The position numbers and the translations under genes are program-made. Below the pieces are notes generated by a model. The model saw only the letters and a list, made by a program, of their open reading frames with translations. It ran no database searches and was not told the DNA's origin. Of a DNA stretch of 64,000 bases, positions 1-13,666 are shown piece by piece. Source of the stretch: Pyrrhoderma lamaoense. Lineage: Eukaryota > Basidiomycota > Agaricomycetes > Hymenochaetales > Hymenochaetaceae. The stretch spans positions 868,001 to 932,000 of the forward strand of contig NBAZ01000007.1 in the NCBI GenBank assembly GCA_002794735.1, written 5' to 3'. How positions within the stretch are numbered: position 1 is the stretch's first letter; each line of letters begins with the position of its first letter.

Positions 1-423
1 AACAACAATCAACCGCCGTGACTGTGACTTTGCAGCTGGTGGCCGTGCTTGTTGGGGTATGAGTGAAGGGTTTGAAGTGAGGGGATGAGTGATAGTCTTT
101 TTTTGTGATTCGTTATCATCATTTGGGGGAGTCGGCTGACGAGATTTTGAAGTTGGTAAAGGTTTCAATGGCCGCTCTGACAAGGGGATGAAGGTTTGGT
201 TGGAGTCATTCTCAGACACCGAGCTTTCTGAATCATCGGATTCGTGAGCAAACTCTTCTGGAGCATCGTCATCAGCTCCGGGTGGATTTCTAGATATCAT
301 TGGAGGGCGAAGAAAAGTTTCGAGATGTTCAATTGAGTGAGATCTACGGCGGAGAGTATGGGCAGGCTCGAATTTGTCTGAGCCAGAGTGTCTTCTGCGA
401 CGAGTAGGAACGGCGGCAGGCAT
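1..423 (-). CDS. N-terminal part of an unrecognised Ser/Asp-rich protein (cut by window edge)
   Basis: An open frame starts at the ATG at 423 and runs without a stop to base 1, so about 141 residues are visible and the rest lies outside the window. It opens with MPAAVPTRRRRHSG and is rich in Arg, Ser, Pro and acidic residues, with an acidic stretch (DDDAPEEF, then ESDDSESSVSEN) near residues 45-70. No domain, signal peptide or membrane segment is visible; it looks disordered. It is divergent from SCO1, with a shared upstream region of 376 bp. I do not recognise it and give no function. Confidence 0.6.
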   Translation of the reverse strand, partial: MPAAVPTRRRRHSGSDKFEPAHTLRRRSHSIEHLETFLRPPMISRNPPGADDDAPEEFAHESDDSESSVSENDSNQTFIPLSERPLKPLPTSKSRQPTPPNDDNESQKKTITHPLTSNPSLIPQQARPPAAKSQSRRLIVV

Positions 424-799
424 TCAGTTTGTTAGTGTACAAAAGACTAGGAAAATGATACTCTGAGGGGAAGATGGGGTGAGGTAGTAGAGGGTCAGTG
501 TTTATAATGAGAGAGTGGCATCGGTTTAAGTACCGAGCCTTATAAGCAAAAGTCTGCAGTTTGGTAAATTTATTCAAACGTTTGTAACTTTTTTTGTTAC
601 CGTTACAATCAATTACTACGTGTGACAATCTCAATTATTAATTATCTGAAACGAGTGCTATTTTTAATATGTATTAATATACATGTAATGTTACACGTTA
701 CTCTTTCTTAATTAATTAACAGCACGTGACTTGTTTATCCTCAATCAAGTAATTAAACACTACACTTGTAGCGAGCTCTCCAATTCTTCCCGATTGAAC
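424..799. promoter_or_regulatory. Divergent promoter region between the partial gene and SCO1
   Basis: This 376-bp AT-rich interval separates two start codons pointing away from each other. It holds TTAATTAATTAAC-like blocks just upstream of SCO1 (about 705-720). No gene is seen in it. Confidence 0.4.
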
Positions 800-1765
800 A
801 TGCATCCTCGCCCTCCCTCAAATTTAAATGCTATTCGCTGTCTCCGCACACAGCAGAGACCTCTTCGGGTAAACCATCTGAGACCATTGTCTTTCAGAAG
901 ACAATCATCAAATTCTTGGGATCCACAATCTCAAAATGCGGCTCGTGACAAGACCGCCGTCGGAGTTTTCACTCCCAAAGCTGCCGCCGTTTTTGTACTC
1001 ACTGGTGTAGGTCTTTATTTCTACTTCAATCATGAGAAGCAAAAACTTCAGGAGCAAAAGAGTTGCGTCCTTGCCTTCACTTCCAGTCCGTACGGATTCT
1101 CTAACAATCTATACAGAAAAAGAGCTAGAGAGTCGTAAATGGGGGAAAGCAGCTGTTGGCGGACCCTTTGAGTTAACCACTCATACCGGGAAACCATTCA
1201 CGGAGAAAGATTTACTTGGGAAATGGAGTCTTGTTTACTTTGGCTTCACGAATTGCCCTGACATCTGTCCCGAAGAGCTGGACAAAATGACAGAGGTTGT
1301 CCATGTACTTGGTAGGCCTTTACTGATAAAACAGTACTGTAGCTCTCAATTGACACACATCCCATTCCCCTCCCCTCTCCCTCTAAAACAATTCAATGTT
1401 TGCGAGTAGACAAACAATACGGACCCATAGCACAACCTATATTCATTAGTGTGGATCCGGCACGAGACCCGCCTTCTCAAGTCGCACATTATGTTCAAGA
1501 CTTCCATCCACGATTAATTGGACTTTCAGGTACTTATGAACAGACAAAAGCTGTTTGTAAGGCATACCGTGTCTACTTCAGCACACCAAAGGATGCAAGT
1601 GCTGATGGTGACTACCTTGTCGATCATTCAATATACTTCTATCTCATGGATCCAGAAGGCGAATTTGTTGAAGCATTTGGGAAATCAAGTACGGTAGAGG
1701 ATGTTGTCGCAAAAGTACAGGAAGAAGTCGGACGTTGGGAAGAAGCCCATGGACGACGGACATAA
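800..1765 (+). CDS. SCO1: SCO1-family copper chaperone for cytochrome c oxidase
   Basis: Mitochondrial inner-membrane protein that delivers copper to the CuA site of COX2. Exons 800-1061, 1117-1311 and 1410-1765 join in phase to give 270 residues, close to yeast Sco1. The first intron is 55 nt with a CTAAC branch site. Residues 1-60 form an Arg-rich presequence, followed by one membrane segment ([16 protein letters not shown]). The thioredoxin-like domain carries the CxxxC copper motif ([13 protein letters not shown]) and the later copper-binding His in [24 protein letters not shown] and GLSGT are family signatures. I chose the ATG at 800 over the in-frame one at 731 because it begins the presequence. 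It converges on NDUFB7 and starts a run of mitochondrial genes. Confidence 0.93.
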
Positions 1766-1892
1766 GTTTATAACAACTTACTGATTTCGATTTATTTCCT
1801 CCCCCTCTCAGTAGAAGTTATATATCTATAGTTAGGTGTAATGCAGTAATATTGAAGTATAATGATTCGAATGAAAATAGAAGAGGGAAAGA

Positions 1893-2323
1893 CTAAGCAT
1901 CTTCTGCCTCTGCCCGCTTTTGCTTTGTAAGGGCCGTCATTCTTCGCATGTAGCTTATAAACAAGATAGATATCAGAGTCGAGACCATAGTTTTTAGAGT
2001 TTAGACTCACTCCTTATATTGGCACCTATTATTAGCCAAGTTGGTCAAATGTCCTAATGAGAAAGAGGGGGTATGATCCACTTACTCCTCATATGCATGT
2101 CTCTCATTTTCGCATTCCCATGGGACATACAGATTGTCTCGCCTGCAGACGTTAAGCGGAATGAGCAACCTGACAGAAAGAGTTTGAAAGTTAGTAAACT
2201 CGGCGTGTAGGCTGAGATGTCACTACTGCCAAATGTTACGAACGATGAACATTGATCTCTCCATCCTAAAGGTACCCTATTTTCTTTCAATTCGGCCTGA
2301 GATGGGACTGCTGGGCTCGTCAT
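1893..2323 (-). CDS. NDUFB7: NADH dehydrogenase (complex I) B18 / NDUFB7 subunit
   Basis: Accessory subunit of respiratory complex I on the intermembrane-space side. Four exons, 2323-2244, 2169-2086, 2025-2011 and 1953-1893, join in phase to a 79-residue protein. Two CX9C motifs are present: Cys25 to Cys35 (CSSLLIPLNVC) and Cys46 to Cys56 (CENERHAYEEC), the CHCH fold oxidised by Mia40. The core VPLGWRDQC, YVPWECENERH and YMRRM matches the family. Exon 3 is only 15 nt and encodes the end of the second motif (CQYK), so automatic annotation could easily miss it. The in-frame ATG at 2341 would add six residues; I prefer 2323 because family members start near that point. It is convergent with SCO1. 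Confidence 0.9.
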
Positions 2324-2891
2324 GGTCCACAAGTACGACAATAAGGAAAGTTAAAGGTTGAGAAGAACAGGAAGTCACGAGTGTGTGTGTAACTCTCCTT
2401 GCCAGATTGGGGGATTGATCACAGTTACATAATATTTATGCTAGATTAGGTAATGTAGGGTCTTGAAATACTGATACTAGGTTTTGGAACAAAGACCCAG
2501 ACTAGCTTCTTTCTGGACTAGATCATTGAGTAACGTGAATATCTTACTACATTGTTCGCATTGTACATTACACTATACAACATTCAGCTCATATTGTGGC
2601 CCATGCTACTCACGGGAGCACCTTTTCGCCATTGTACTTTCATGGTGGGTGCGAGCGAACAATATCAATGCTTTTACTTGATTCTGAAATGGTCGTCAAG
2701 CTCAAGAAAGTCATTCATTTGCAGAGCCACCGCTTGTTCCCGAAATTCCCGTGCATGGGGCTGGAGATGGTTTATATATAGATGTCGAATGAATTGCACG
2801 TACAGTAACAATATACATCCTCCAATCAGCCGTTAGTCCTGGAACACTCTCCTCCTAAGGGCCCTTGCGTACCTTACATTCAACAATACAT
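2324..2891. other. Intergenic region, probable divergent promoter
   Basis: 568 bp between the divergent starts of NDUFB7 and the next plus-strand gene. Short open frames here show no family resemblance or usable splice structure, and I see no gene. Confidence 0.4.
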
Positions 2892-3995
2892 ATGGATGTC
2901 GATATCCTGACACCAAAAATGCCGTTCGAGAATAATGTAAAGGTGAATAAACGACCGCGTTCACCAGACTCACCTAGTCCAGTAGAGAGAGCATCAGTGA
3001 GTTGAGTTTGGCTCGTCTCATTCTTTCTCCCCTTCGTTACAGTTCTAGATGGACTCACTGCTCTGATCTACACGCCGCGTCCCATCGTGTCTCGTATTCA
3101 ATATTCGCGTTCAATAACGCGGTTGTAGAAGAGAACATTGGTTGGCACTCGTGACACTTTTACTCAGTTATCATGGAACAACCCAAATACAAGACTTCCG
3201 TCAATTAAGCTGAATATGGTAGACGTCTTTAGTGCGCCTAGAGATGAAGACTGGGTACATCAGACACAGGGTCTGAGATTACATAGTCCAGCACTCTCGA
3301 GCGACGAGCAGAAGCGTTTATCCGGGGATGGGAATGTGGATGTGGACGATATGGACGTACAAATGGTGCCTTTTTGCTTTTTTTATACCAAAACATGGAT
3401 GAACGCATCTCTAACTGAACTGAATTTGAATTAACCACACCGATGAAAAAAACTCTAGAATGAAGCTACACATTCGTATCACAAATCTATAGAGAATCAT
3501 CGACAAGATTGTATACCACCAACAACTTCAAGTTATACTACAACACCGGGAAGTCACTCAACCTCAGATTGGTCTGATTACATGTTGAGCACTCCAAGAC
3601 ATAACAATAATAATAATAACCCTCCAAATATCACAATACATCCAGCTACGCCTGCATCCGCTCATCATCGACGGCAGACAACTGACTCAATGGTTATATC
3701 TCCTTCAACAACGTCATCTTCTACTATTACTAGTCCACCGCTATCAGCATTCAGCAGCTCAACAACTTCATCAAATATGTCCTGTATATCTCAGATATCT
3801 GATACTTCACAAATGTCTAGCACTACAACTCACCCATCGCACCCACCATCTTCCACTCATCAGTCTTCGTCAAACAGTCATGTTCGTCCTAGTGGTAGTG
3901 GGGCGCCAAAACGAAGACAACAACTTTCTATGGGCCCCCGAACTGATTGTGAGAAATGCAGAATGAAAGTTCCGGGTCATTGGATGCACTTTTGA
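2892..3995 (+). CDS. Disordered Ser/Thr-rich protein with conserved Cys/His C-terminal tail
   Basis: Exons 2892-2996, 3129-3365 and 3459-3995 join in phase to about 292 residues. The second intron has a clear CTAAC branch site. The middle is low complexity: an Asn run, then long Ser/Thr/Pro stretches. There is no membrane segment or signal peptide. The last 20 or so residues change character and read PRTDCEKCRMKVPGHWMHF, a compact CxxC plus His arrangement at the extreme C terminus that could bind a metal. From memory, tails of this type end several otherwise disordered fungal proteins; I cannot name the family. The start is the least certain part, because an upstream exon cannot be excluded. 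Confidence 0.6.
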
Positions 3996-4674
3996 TCTAA
4001 TCTGAACAAGGAGTCAACAGAAGAGGCAGAGTCGCCTGTATGCGTTATGACGAGTAAATTTCATTTGTGCTTTACACATGTATTTTTGTTTTATTTTGCT
4101 TTGCTTTAAACCAGTTTTTCTTAAATCTGTTTTTGATATAAATTACAAGATTTTATTCACTTCTTACTTACTTCTATTATATGTCTTCTTCCTTTCCTTC
4201 TTGCTCTTCCTGCTCTTTCCTATCCCTTTTTTCACTATTTATATCACATCTTTCTGGATCCGGAAACAACAATACTATGAGACAACGTATCACATTACCT
4301 TACCCGATACAAAGTCTGCTTCATTCTCTTGCCATCTATTATTTGCTTTCCGACTCGCATTCAGTTATATCATATCTTCAGTATGCTGTCGCTTTTCTTC
4401 CCGATTCTCGCCCTAATCAAATTTAGATGTCCACACACCATTAGTTATCTTCAATACACAGGTATTCAAATACTTTATGTTTTAACTATACCAATTAGGC
4501 CCAAAGCTAGTTCTCTATGTCATTTTTCCATTTCATCAATTTTACCGTTATTTTACATCTAAAAAGAGAGGTCACAAAACTGGACTAAACCAAGCTGTTA
4601 AACTCAAACTGCTTAACCAAACTAGAATTAAAAAATTGAAAATATGTATCCACTCAATAAAACTCATGAATCAA
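3996..4674. other. Convergent 3' intergenic region
   Basis: 679 bp between two convergent stop codons. The first half of the plus strand is very T-rich. It is probably 3' untranslated sequence of both genes; the open frames in it are low-complexity and look non-coding. Confidence 0.45.
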
Positions 4675-5489
4675 TCAAGCTTCCTCGCCATTATCTGTAT
4701 TTGTGTCAGTACCAGCCCTTTCTTTGGCCTTCTTTTTAGCCTTCTTCCTCCTTCTGCGTTCACGTTCAACCTGTTTGGCTCGCTTCATCTCTTCCTTCGA
4801 GAGGCCCGGGTTAGCAATCTGGTCCAACTAGATAAATAGAATGAGATCATTAGAGAGGATCGGTAAGTAATTGAAGGAAGGAGGCGGAAGAGTGGGGTTG
4901 TTTGAACTATACAACTAACTTTTTCTATTAGATTATTCTTGCAATCATCCTATTCGTTTGTAATGATCGAGTTTCTTGACAAGTTACTCGTATACCGGTT
5001 GGTTTGTGTAGTAACTGCACGTTGTTCGAGGTTTTGTTGATAGATTGACCTCCAGGTCCGCTCCCTAGTGCATGGTATAGTTAATTAACTTTGTCAGACA
5101 GAAGAGGGGAGAAAACTGATTCAACCGTGATCAGCCCTGTTTCAGTCATTTGTAGAGAGAGAGAGGAAGAAGGATAGATGGAAAGAAAAGGCTGGATTCT
5201 GATTCTGTAACTCCTTACCTCTTACGAACGACTCTTCAAGATCATTCTCATCCAAGGTTGGTAGAACTCTCTTCTGACTTGCGCGTTTCAAGGCAGAGTA
5301 GTTCTCCCGTCGTGATTGTGTCTGTTGAACCTTTTCTCTGACAGCAGCTAGAGCACTAGCGTAGGCTCCTTCATAAATCTCCTCTTTAGGACGTTCCTTA
5401 CCCTCTGCAAGAGGATCACTCTGATCCAGCGCAGGAGAAGAGGAAGAGCGTTTGGATCTATGTAGAGGCAAAAACTCTTTGAGAATCAT
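4675..5489 (-). CDS. Mitochondrial class I peptide-release factor (GGQ protein, MTRFR/Pth4-like), frame interrupted
   Basis: A codon-independent release factor that hydrolyses peptidyl-tRNA on stalled mitochondrial ribosomes. Exon 1 is 5489-5219, exon 2 is 5064-4920 and exon 3 is 4827-4675. Exon 2 carries the catalytic GGQ ([19 protein letters not shown]) and the following RF-1 signature [20 protein letters not shown]. Exon 3 encodes [16 protein letters not shown] and a Lys/Arg-rich tail, which in this family contacts the ribosome. Near 4931, inside the helix after TNRMIARII, the frame runs into TAA TAG, while the -1 frame continues the homology (LIEK) up to a good donor at 4919. Either one base is missing, or a GC-AG intron skips about eight residues, or the gene is broken. 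It lies downstream of MZM1 on the same strand. Confidence 0.75.
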
Positions 5490-5693
5490 TGTCAGAGATT
5501 GTTCTGATTCGGATGCAGCACTGTTTTCATGAAATTAATTGTATGTATTAACAAAAGAGTAGAGACAGTAAGATAGTGATTTATATATGAGATGAGGGGG
5601 TAATATGTAGATAAGAAAAAAGGGTGTAGGTAAGAGAGAAGAAATAAGTATAGTACAACGCATGACCCGACCTGAGAAACGGGGAGTCCAAAC

Positions 5694-6367
5694 TCACGCA
5701 GGAGCTGATGAACAGCAAGATTGTGCACTACTATTTCGACGCCGTGAAGGACGTGGTGCGTTTTTGATAGCGTCTTTAATTGTATCATTCGAGCCGAGTT
5801 CGGTGTCCTCTGTTAATCTCAGCTCTATAAACAAGATTTATGGGTTAATTTGAAGTAGGGAAATAAAGTACGCGCGAACGAGAGATAGTGAGAAAAGAGA
5901 GGGAGAAGAAGAGTGAACAAGACTTACTCCAAGTCTCTTTACCATCTTCTATTGTCGATGCTGCACTAGCTTTATTTGCGTCAGGTTCTATTCTCACTCC
6001 TTGTACAACGTTTTTCTTCAGGACATCTGCAACTTCTCGACCTAATTGAATACGCGCAGCGTATGTCCTGCTATCGGTTATTGATCTCCCTTCTCTATAG
6101 TCATTTCTAACCTTCTCCCGGAAAGCTATTTATCGGACTTGAGAAAAGAGAACTTCGTCTGGTAGGAAATTTATATTTCAAGAAAACTGACCATTCAAGA
6201 CTCGATCATCTCCTATACAAAGTCAAGAAATAAGATTTGCCGATACATCAGATATAGATCGCGACTTTTTGGTTACTGTACGAACCATAAAACGTCCTTG
6301 CCGCTGTCCTGAGTAACAAGCGGTATGTTGAACGAGCTGAAGCACGGAGTTCCGCTGTTACGGACAT
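5694..6367 (-). CDS. MZM1: LYR-motif protein MZM1/LYRM7, complex III assembly factor
   Basis: Matrix chaperone that stabilises the Rieske iron-sulfur subunit before Bcs1 inserts it into complex III. Exons 6367-6286, 6212-6192 (21 nt), 6125-5928 and 5824-5694 join in phase to 143 residues. The start MSVTAELRASARSTYRLLLR holds the LYR-type helix, here TYRLLLR. It is followed by the family features ARTFYGDDRVLNAFREKVR, an IQLGREVADVLKKNVVQG segment and the tail ELGSNDTIKDA. The length is slightly above that of yeast Mzm1 because of a Ser/Cys-rich C-terminal end. It sits head-to-tail with the release factor and close to SCO1 and NDUFB7. Confidence 0.9.
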
Positions 6368-6790
6368 ACTTCGTAGTGTAAGCTTGTAGGATCCACACTC
6401 AGGCCTACCATTTGATCACATGAGCTAACGAGCCAGAGATTTTTCGGGCTGGGTTTCTCACGGATCGAAACATAACTCACTTGATGAATGAATAAATGAT
6501 TATGATACACATAATGTATTCATACTACGTCACTATTAACATGTCCTGTTTTTAAGTTTTGCTACTAGACGCCAACTAGATTAAAGAATACGAGTTTCAC
6601 ATGTGTCAATCCTTAAAATATGGAACACGGGCAAGAGAAGGTTGAACTTCGCGATTATGACGGAAACACGTTATACCCAAATGACGGTTAATCTCTTACT
6701 TTAAAGCAATTGAGGAGACATACCACTTGCGATGATTTTCCATTAAAGAATCCCAGAATAACTCTTGCGAAGTGATATATAAAGTGATAA
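6368..6790. other. Intergenic region, divergent promoters
   Basis: 423 bp between divergent starts. A short TATATAAA-like sequence lies at about 6776-6783, just before the secreted-protein ATG. No gene is seen. Confidence 0.4.
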
Positions 6791-7495
6791 ATGATGAATC
6801 CTCGTAGCCCGGTCAAATTCATGATGAAGATCTTAGCCCTTACTTCCGTTGTCTCATTACTCTCTCTAGGGTTTGTCGCTGCAATCCCAACTACAACGTC
6901 ATCGGCAGTCGCTGCAGCAGGCTCACAGATACGTACAGATCAAGATCCAGTGTATCATTTGTACATCCAAAGTACACCCGTTGGTATGGAATTTTTTTCT
7001 GAAAATTTGATATTATTATGTGTATATAGAACACAATGTAACCTTTCAACCTGTTTTTTCAAATAGATGGAGCACCGGTACTTGGACCAGAAGAAAGTTC
7101 GGCATACTTCACCATTGGCAACACAATCCAAGACACTAACTCGACATTGTATTTGAATGTTGATATGTCTGCCACCACATCCTGGAAGCCACTGACCCTT
7201 GATACTACGGCAACGACGACGGGTTGGGGACTGAGTGGGGATACGATTATAGATAATAATGTTCAAAACTTTGTTGTCTGCCCAATGAGTGGCTCTTCTA
7301 TGTATAACTTTTACCTCCAAACAGGTATGTGTCGCTAGTAACATTGAAAATTTCCAGAGAAAATTTTCTATTGAAGTAAACGTTTTTCTTGTTTGTATTT
7401 GTATACTAATTGCGGCTCTGGACACGACAGGGTCGGACATGCCGTCAAGCGCATGCACAGATTGGATCACGATTCACCTTCCTTGCCTCTGCTAG
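6791..7495 (+). CDS. Small secreted protein, function unknown
   Basis: Exons 6791-6983, 7067-7324 and 7431-7495 join in phase to 171 residues. A hydrophobic N-terminal segment (MKILALTSVVSLLSLGFVAA) is a good signal peptide. The body has DPVYHLYIQ, then VLGPEESSAYFTI, a repeated Thr/Trp-rich beta pattern (LYLNVDMS, WGLSGDTI), and ends in ITIHLPCLC. Extracellular proteins of this type are, from memory, common in Agaricomycetes and of unknown role. Three Cys residues cluster near the C terminus. ATGs at 6794 and 6821-6824 are alternative starts; the last would give the most ordinary signal peptide. Confidence 0.75.
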
Positions 7496-7751
7496 TCTAT
7501 TTATTTTTTTCTCTTTTGTTTTCTGTACAATAGTTTTGAACAAGAAGAGTATGATGATAATGACGATGACGATGAAAAGACAATTGACTAATTCTAAAGT
7601 ATTTAAGCCAAGGGCCCAAATTCAAAGCTGGGTAAGGTTGATCACTGTTTTCCTAAAAAGGCTGTAGAGGCGCACTAGTAGCGTCGACGCTGTGTGTGCA
7701 TACTCACTCAAATACAAGCTTCGTTCGTCGGCAACGGCGCTAACGCCAACA

Positions 7752-10239
7752 ATGGTCTTTGACCCCGTCAGAGATGCTGTCCGAAACTCACCCGTTTCAC
7801 AAATACCGCCTCTTCCTTCACCACGAGTCCCGCCAACATCCGCTACCACCGCTCTTTCCTCCCCAACATCTTACTTTACTAGTAGCCATGCTTGGTCAAG
7901 TTCCGCTGGTCCTAGTACTAGTGCGGCTTCTCAAAGCCCGACAACATCGCGCAGGGCAACTGACTTATCCGTTTTACTCAATGCCGAAGAACAAGCCCCT
8001 TCCCCTACATACCAGCGTCGTCCGAGCTCAAGTAGCAGTCTCATCGGAAGTCCGAGCTTTGGTACTCCTCGACCCCGCTCAGCCCATCTATCTCACATTC
8101 TGCAGCCAAACAGCGACGACGGCTCACCAGTAATACCTCCACCTGCACCTCCTTCAGCAGCAGGGGACAGCCCCTTTGGCTCTCCTGTTATGAAATATCG
8201 GGAGCCTGCTCAACAACTCTCACTCCCACTCACCCGTTCACGACCTAGTACAGCAACTTCGGTTATAACCAGTACTCCTACTTACAATCCAGATCTGCCT
8301 CGACGCGCATCTTCTTCCTCTGCCTCGGGGACCATGTCGGCTCAGAGATCACCTGAATTGCCACGCGCTGCCCTGTCCAATTCACCATCGATCCCAGTCC
8401 ATTCTTTACCTGCAAAGCCACATCCTACACTTGATATGAGCCAAACTCATCCTCCCCACCGTTCAAATATCCCATACGCACCTCGACACAGGCGTTCCGC
8501 TCCAGATTCAGTACTTAAACCAATAACAGAAGCTGAGCGTAATTTATACAAGACCCTGTCTAAAAACCCTCTCCGCACGCAAAACAAACTCGGCAAGCGT
8601 AAATTTGAGGACGTGTCAAGTGACTCTGTTAGTCCCGTCATGAGGAGTCAGAACACAAGTAAAAGATCTCGGGATGTTGGCTTGGTTGTGGATCATTGTA
8701 AGTTCCGTATAAAAAAACTCTTCACATTTTTGTCTTTACCTACTTGTGCTAATAAAAATAATTATTACTAGACAATCACAGACCAGAGGTTGGCGTGACC
8801 CAGAGGCAGCAATCACCTATTATCGGCCTCAAGAACTTCAATAATTGGGTAAAGTCAGTCATCATAGCTCGTTATGCCCATCCTGCTCTTCGAGGTGGAA
8901 TGGATAATGAGAAGACGACCCGAGGGGTGGACAGCTCTTCGGCCGGTGTAGGGAAGGTTCTGGACTTGGGTTGTGGTAAAGGTGGTGATTTGAATAAGTG
9001 GCAAAAGGCGAGGGTGAAGGAATACGTTGGTGTTGGTGAGTTTGTATTTCTAATCCCAATGACACCCCGCTTTCCCTTCTTTCTTTTCCTTTGACTAATG
9101 AAGATGCATCGTTTTCTCTTTTACGGATTTGAATAATTAAGATATTGCTGCCGTCTCTGTTGATCAGGCCCGGTCTCGATATCTACAGTCGTCTACAAAC
9201 CTTTCGAAAGGTTCAACTCGGTTCAATGCTTTTTTTGCTTCACTAGACTGTTTTAGTCGTCCTTTGAGTGATATACCAGATATACCTCTCCCACCTAGAG
9301 CGGCCCCATTTGATGTAGTGTCAATGCAATTTTGTATGCACTATGCTTTCGAAAATGTACAAAAGGCGAGGATGATGCTTGAGAATGTAACGAGGTGGTT
9401 GAGGACTGGTGGGAGATTTATTGGTACTATACCCAATGATAAATTTCTTCTGTGAGTAGCATATAGAGCATTAGAGGTTTTCATATGTGTCTGGATGATT
9501 GTGAGTTTCTGACTCCTTCCTTCCCACAACTCCTTCACTTTGTACTATTGTTTTGGGTTCTTAAGTGAACACCTTGATGCTATACCCCCGAATCAAGATC
9601 CATCCGATTTGTCTTTTGGGAACGCAGTGTTTCGAGTCAGGTTTGACGATAGGGAGCGGAGACCGATTTTTGGACATCGTTATTCATTCTTCCTGCGTGA
9701 TGCCGTCGAAGACGTACCAGAGTATATAGTACATTGGGAGAATTTTGTACAGTAAGTGTTTTCAAATCCTTTCATCCATCCTTCGCATACCCAAATTAGT
9801 TGTGCTTTTTCTCTTTATATACCTCAATATTATATCATCTACTAACATATACTTCTTTTCCCTCCCCACCCCTCTCTCTTTGAAAAAGAATGGCTTCTGA
9901 GCACCGTTTGAGGCTCATATACAAAGCAGAATTTCATGATGTATTTGACGCGCACCATAAGGATACTGAATTTCGTGTATTGCTGAATCGTATGAAAGTT
10001 ACCGATGCAAATGGTGAAAGTCAGATGGATGAGGATCAATGGGTCGCTGCTAGTACGTCTCGTCCTCTTAACCTTTTGCCGAGCTACTCACTTATTCCAT
10101 CCATACAATTCTACACTACAATGTAAAACACGACTCTGTTCTACTTCGCTTCCATCCTTGGTAATGGGTACTATATGCTATGCTAACCCTTTCCCCTTGT
10201 GCAGATGTCTACATCGCCTTTGCTTTCGAGAAGGTGTAA
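7752..10239 (+). CDS. ABD1: mRNA cap guanine-N7 methyltransferase
   Basis: Transfers a methyl group from S-adenosylmethionine to the 5' guanosine cap of nuclear pre-mRNA. Six exons, 7752-8697, 8772-9035, 9142-9451, 9566-9751, 9889-10052 and 10205-10239, join in phase to 634 residues. The first 300 or so residues are disordered and Ser/Pro-rich, longer than in yeast. The catalytic part starts near [15 protein letters not shown], with SAM-binding motif [16 protein letters not shown], the cap-site signature [14 protein letters not shown], then [30 protein letters not shown] and [11 protein letters not shown]. The last exon encodes only [10 protein letters not shown], the usual C-terminal strand. 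The upstream in-frame ATG at 7692 is less likely. Confidence 0.93.
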
Positions 10240-11443
10240 CTTAACTTTTTCTCCCTCCTTTTTCTCCCTTCTTCCGACTTCCTCCCTTTCAACCTTCAAA
10301 TCCATCGTTTTTTTATCCTTCTTCGTAAGCTCATATCTACTGATCTGTTTCTGATTTTTCTGAGGTCTTTCTCTTCCTCCTTCCGTTCCCCCTTATGTCT
10401 CTTTTCCCACCGCTTTTGGTTCTTCCCCTCCCAAGAAACTGTGTTTTTTGTATGCCTCTCGTATCGTATTTCTGGGTCGACAGAGTCCAATTCTCCCCAC
10501 TTTTGTGTATTGTTTGCCTGATTGATTGATTCGTTTTAATTTCTCCCTTTATGTGGTCCCGATTTTTTCTTTTTTTTTCACTTTGAAAACAAAGTTTAAC
10601 GAGTCTCAACCCTTTGTAACAACTTAAACGAACTTACACTTCTGCAAAAAGCTGGTATTACTACTTCTACTACTACCCCTCTTGCTTTTTACTTTAAACT
10701 CCTTACGCTTCACGTTACGTCTACTTACCATAACCATCTCCTGTCCTTATACGTTCGTCTAATGGGCTTTTACTACTACTACTTCTTTATTCCTTTCTCT
10801 TCTTCCTTTCTCTTCTATACATAAACAGGAAGAGGAAAAAAGAAAAGTAAATAGTCTTTGGGGTAGAAATAAAATAAAATAAAATATAAAACCCGCTTTA
10901 ACGATATCACAATCTTCACTTCCCTAGTAGTAATGAGAAGAGCTATTGAATGTCACTTGAATGAAAGAGATGGTCATTGTATACTAGATTGAACTAAAAC
11001 AACATATCTGATAAGGACAGGATGAATGAGCGTAAAGGGGAGAGGTCAAAAGGGGGAAGAGTGCCTACCAGAGACCTCGATAGATATGATGATTGAGAGA
11101 GGAGTTCGGGGATGACTATTTTTCAAAGAGATGAATTATCCGATGGCATAACTAGGATTGATGATACAAGACAGGGAGAGATAATTGGGTATAATAAAAA
11201 AAGTGTGATTGATGGGGCGGTCGTGAAGTACATTACTATGGAGCACAAAACAAACTGGACGGAACGAAGACGAGAAAAAGAAAGAAGGGCCCGGTAGTAA
11301 GGGGAAAAGTAACGGAGGAATGCGTATGTTGACGTTGCTGATAAAAAGATAGGATTGAATAAGGGGATGCAAGGGGAAGAAAAGAGTGTAAAATCGTCTA
11401 TAAAAGGAACTGCTTGTTTCCGTTAATTTGACCCGAAGTCATT
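10240..11443. other. 1.2-kb convergent intergenic region
   Basis: Lies between the stop codons of ABD1 and the HECT ligase. The plus strand is strongly pyrimidine-rich from about 10240 to 10820, then an AAATA-type tract follows at about 10868-10890, and the remainder is purine-rich to about 11400. No open frame has recognisable coding content. Probably 3' untranslated regions. Confidence 0.4.

Positions 11444-13666
<2,223 letters not shown>

Noticed and set aside
4078..4562. Overlapping plus-strand open frames rich in Phe, Leu and Ser
   Set aside because: They follow the T-rich composition of a convergent 3' region, overlap in all frames, and show no splice structure or family match.
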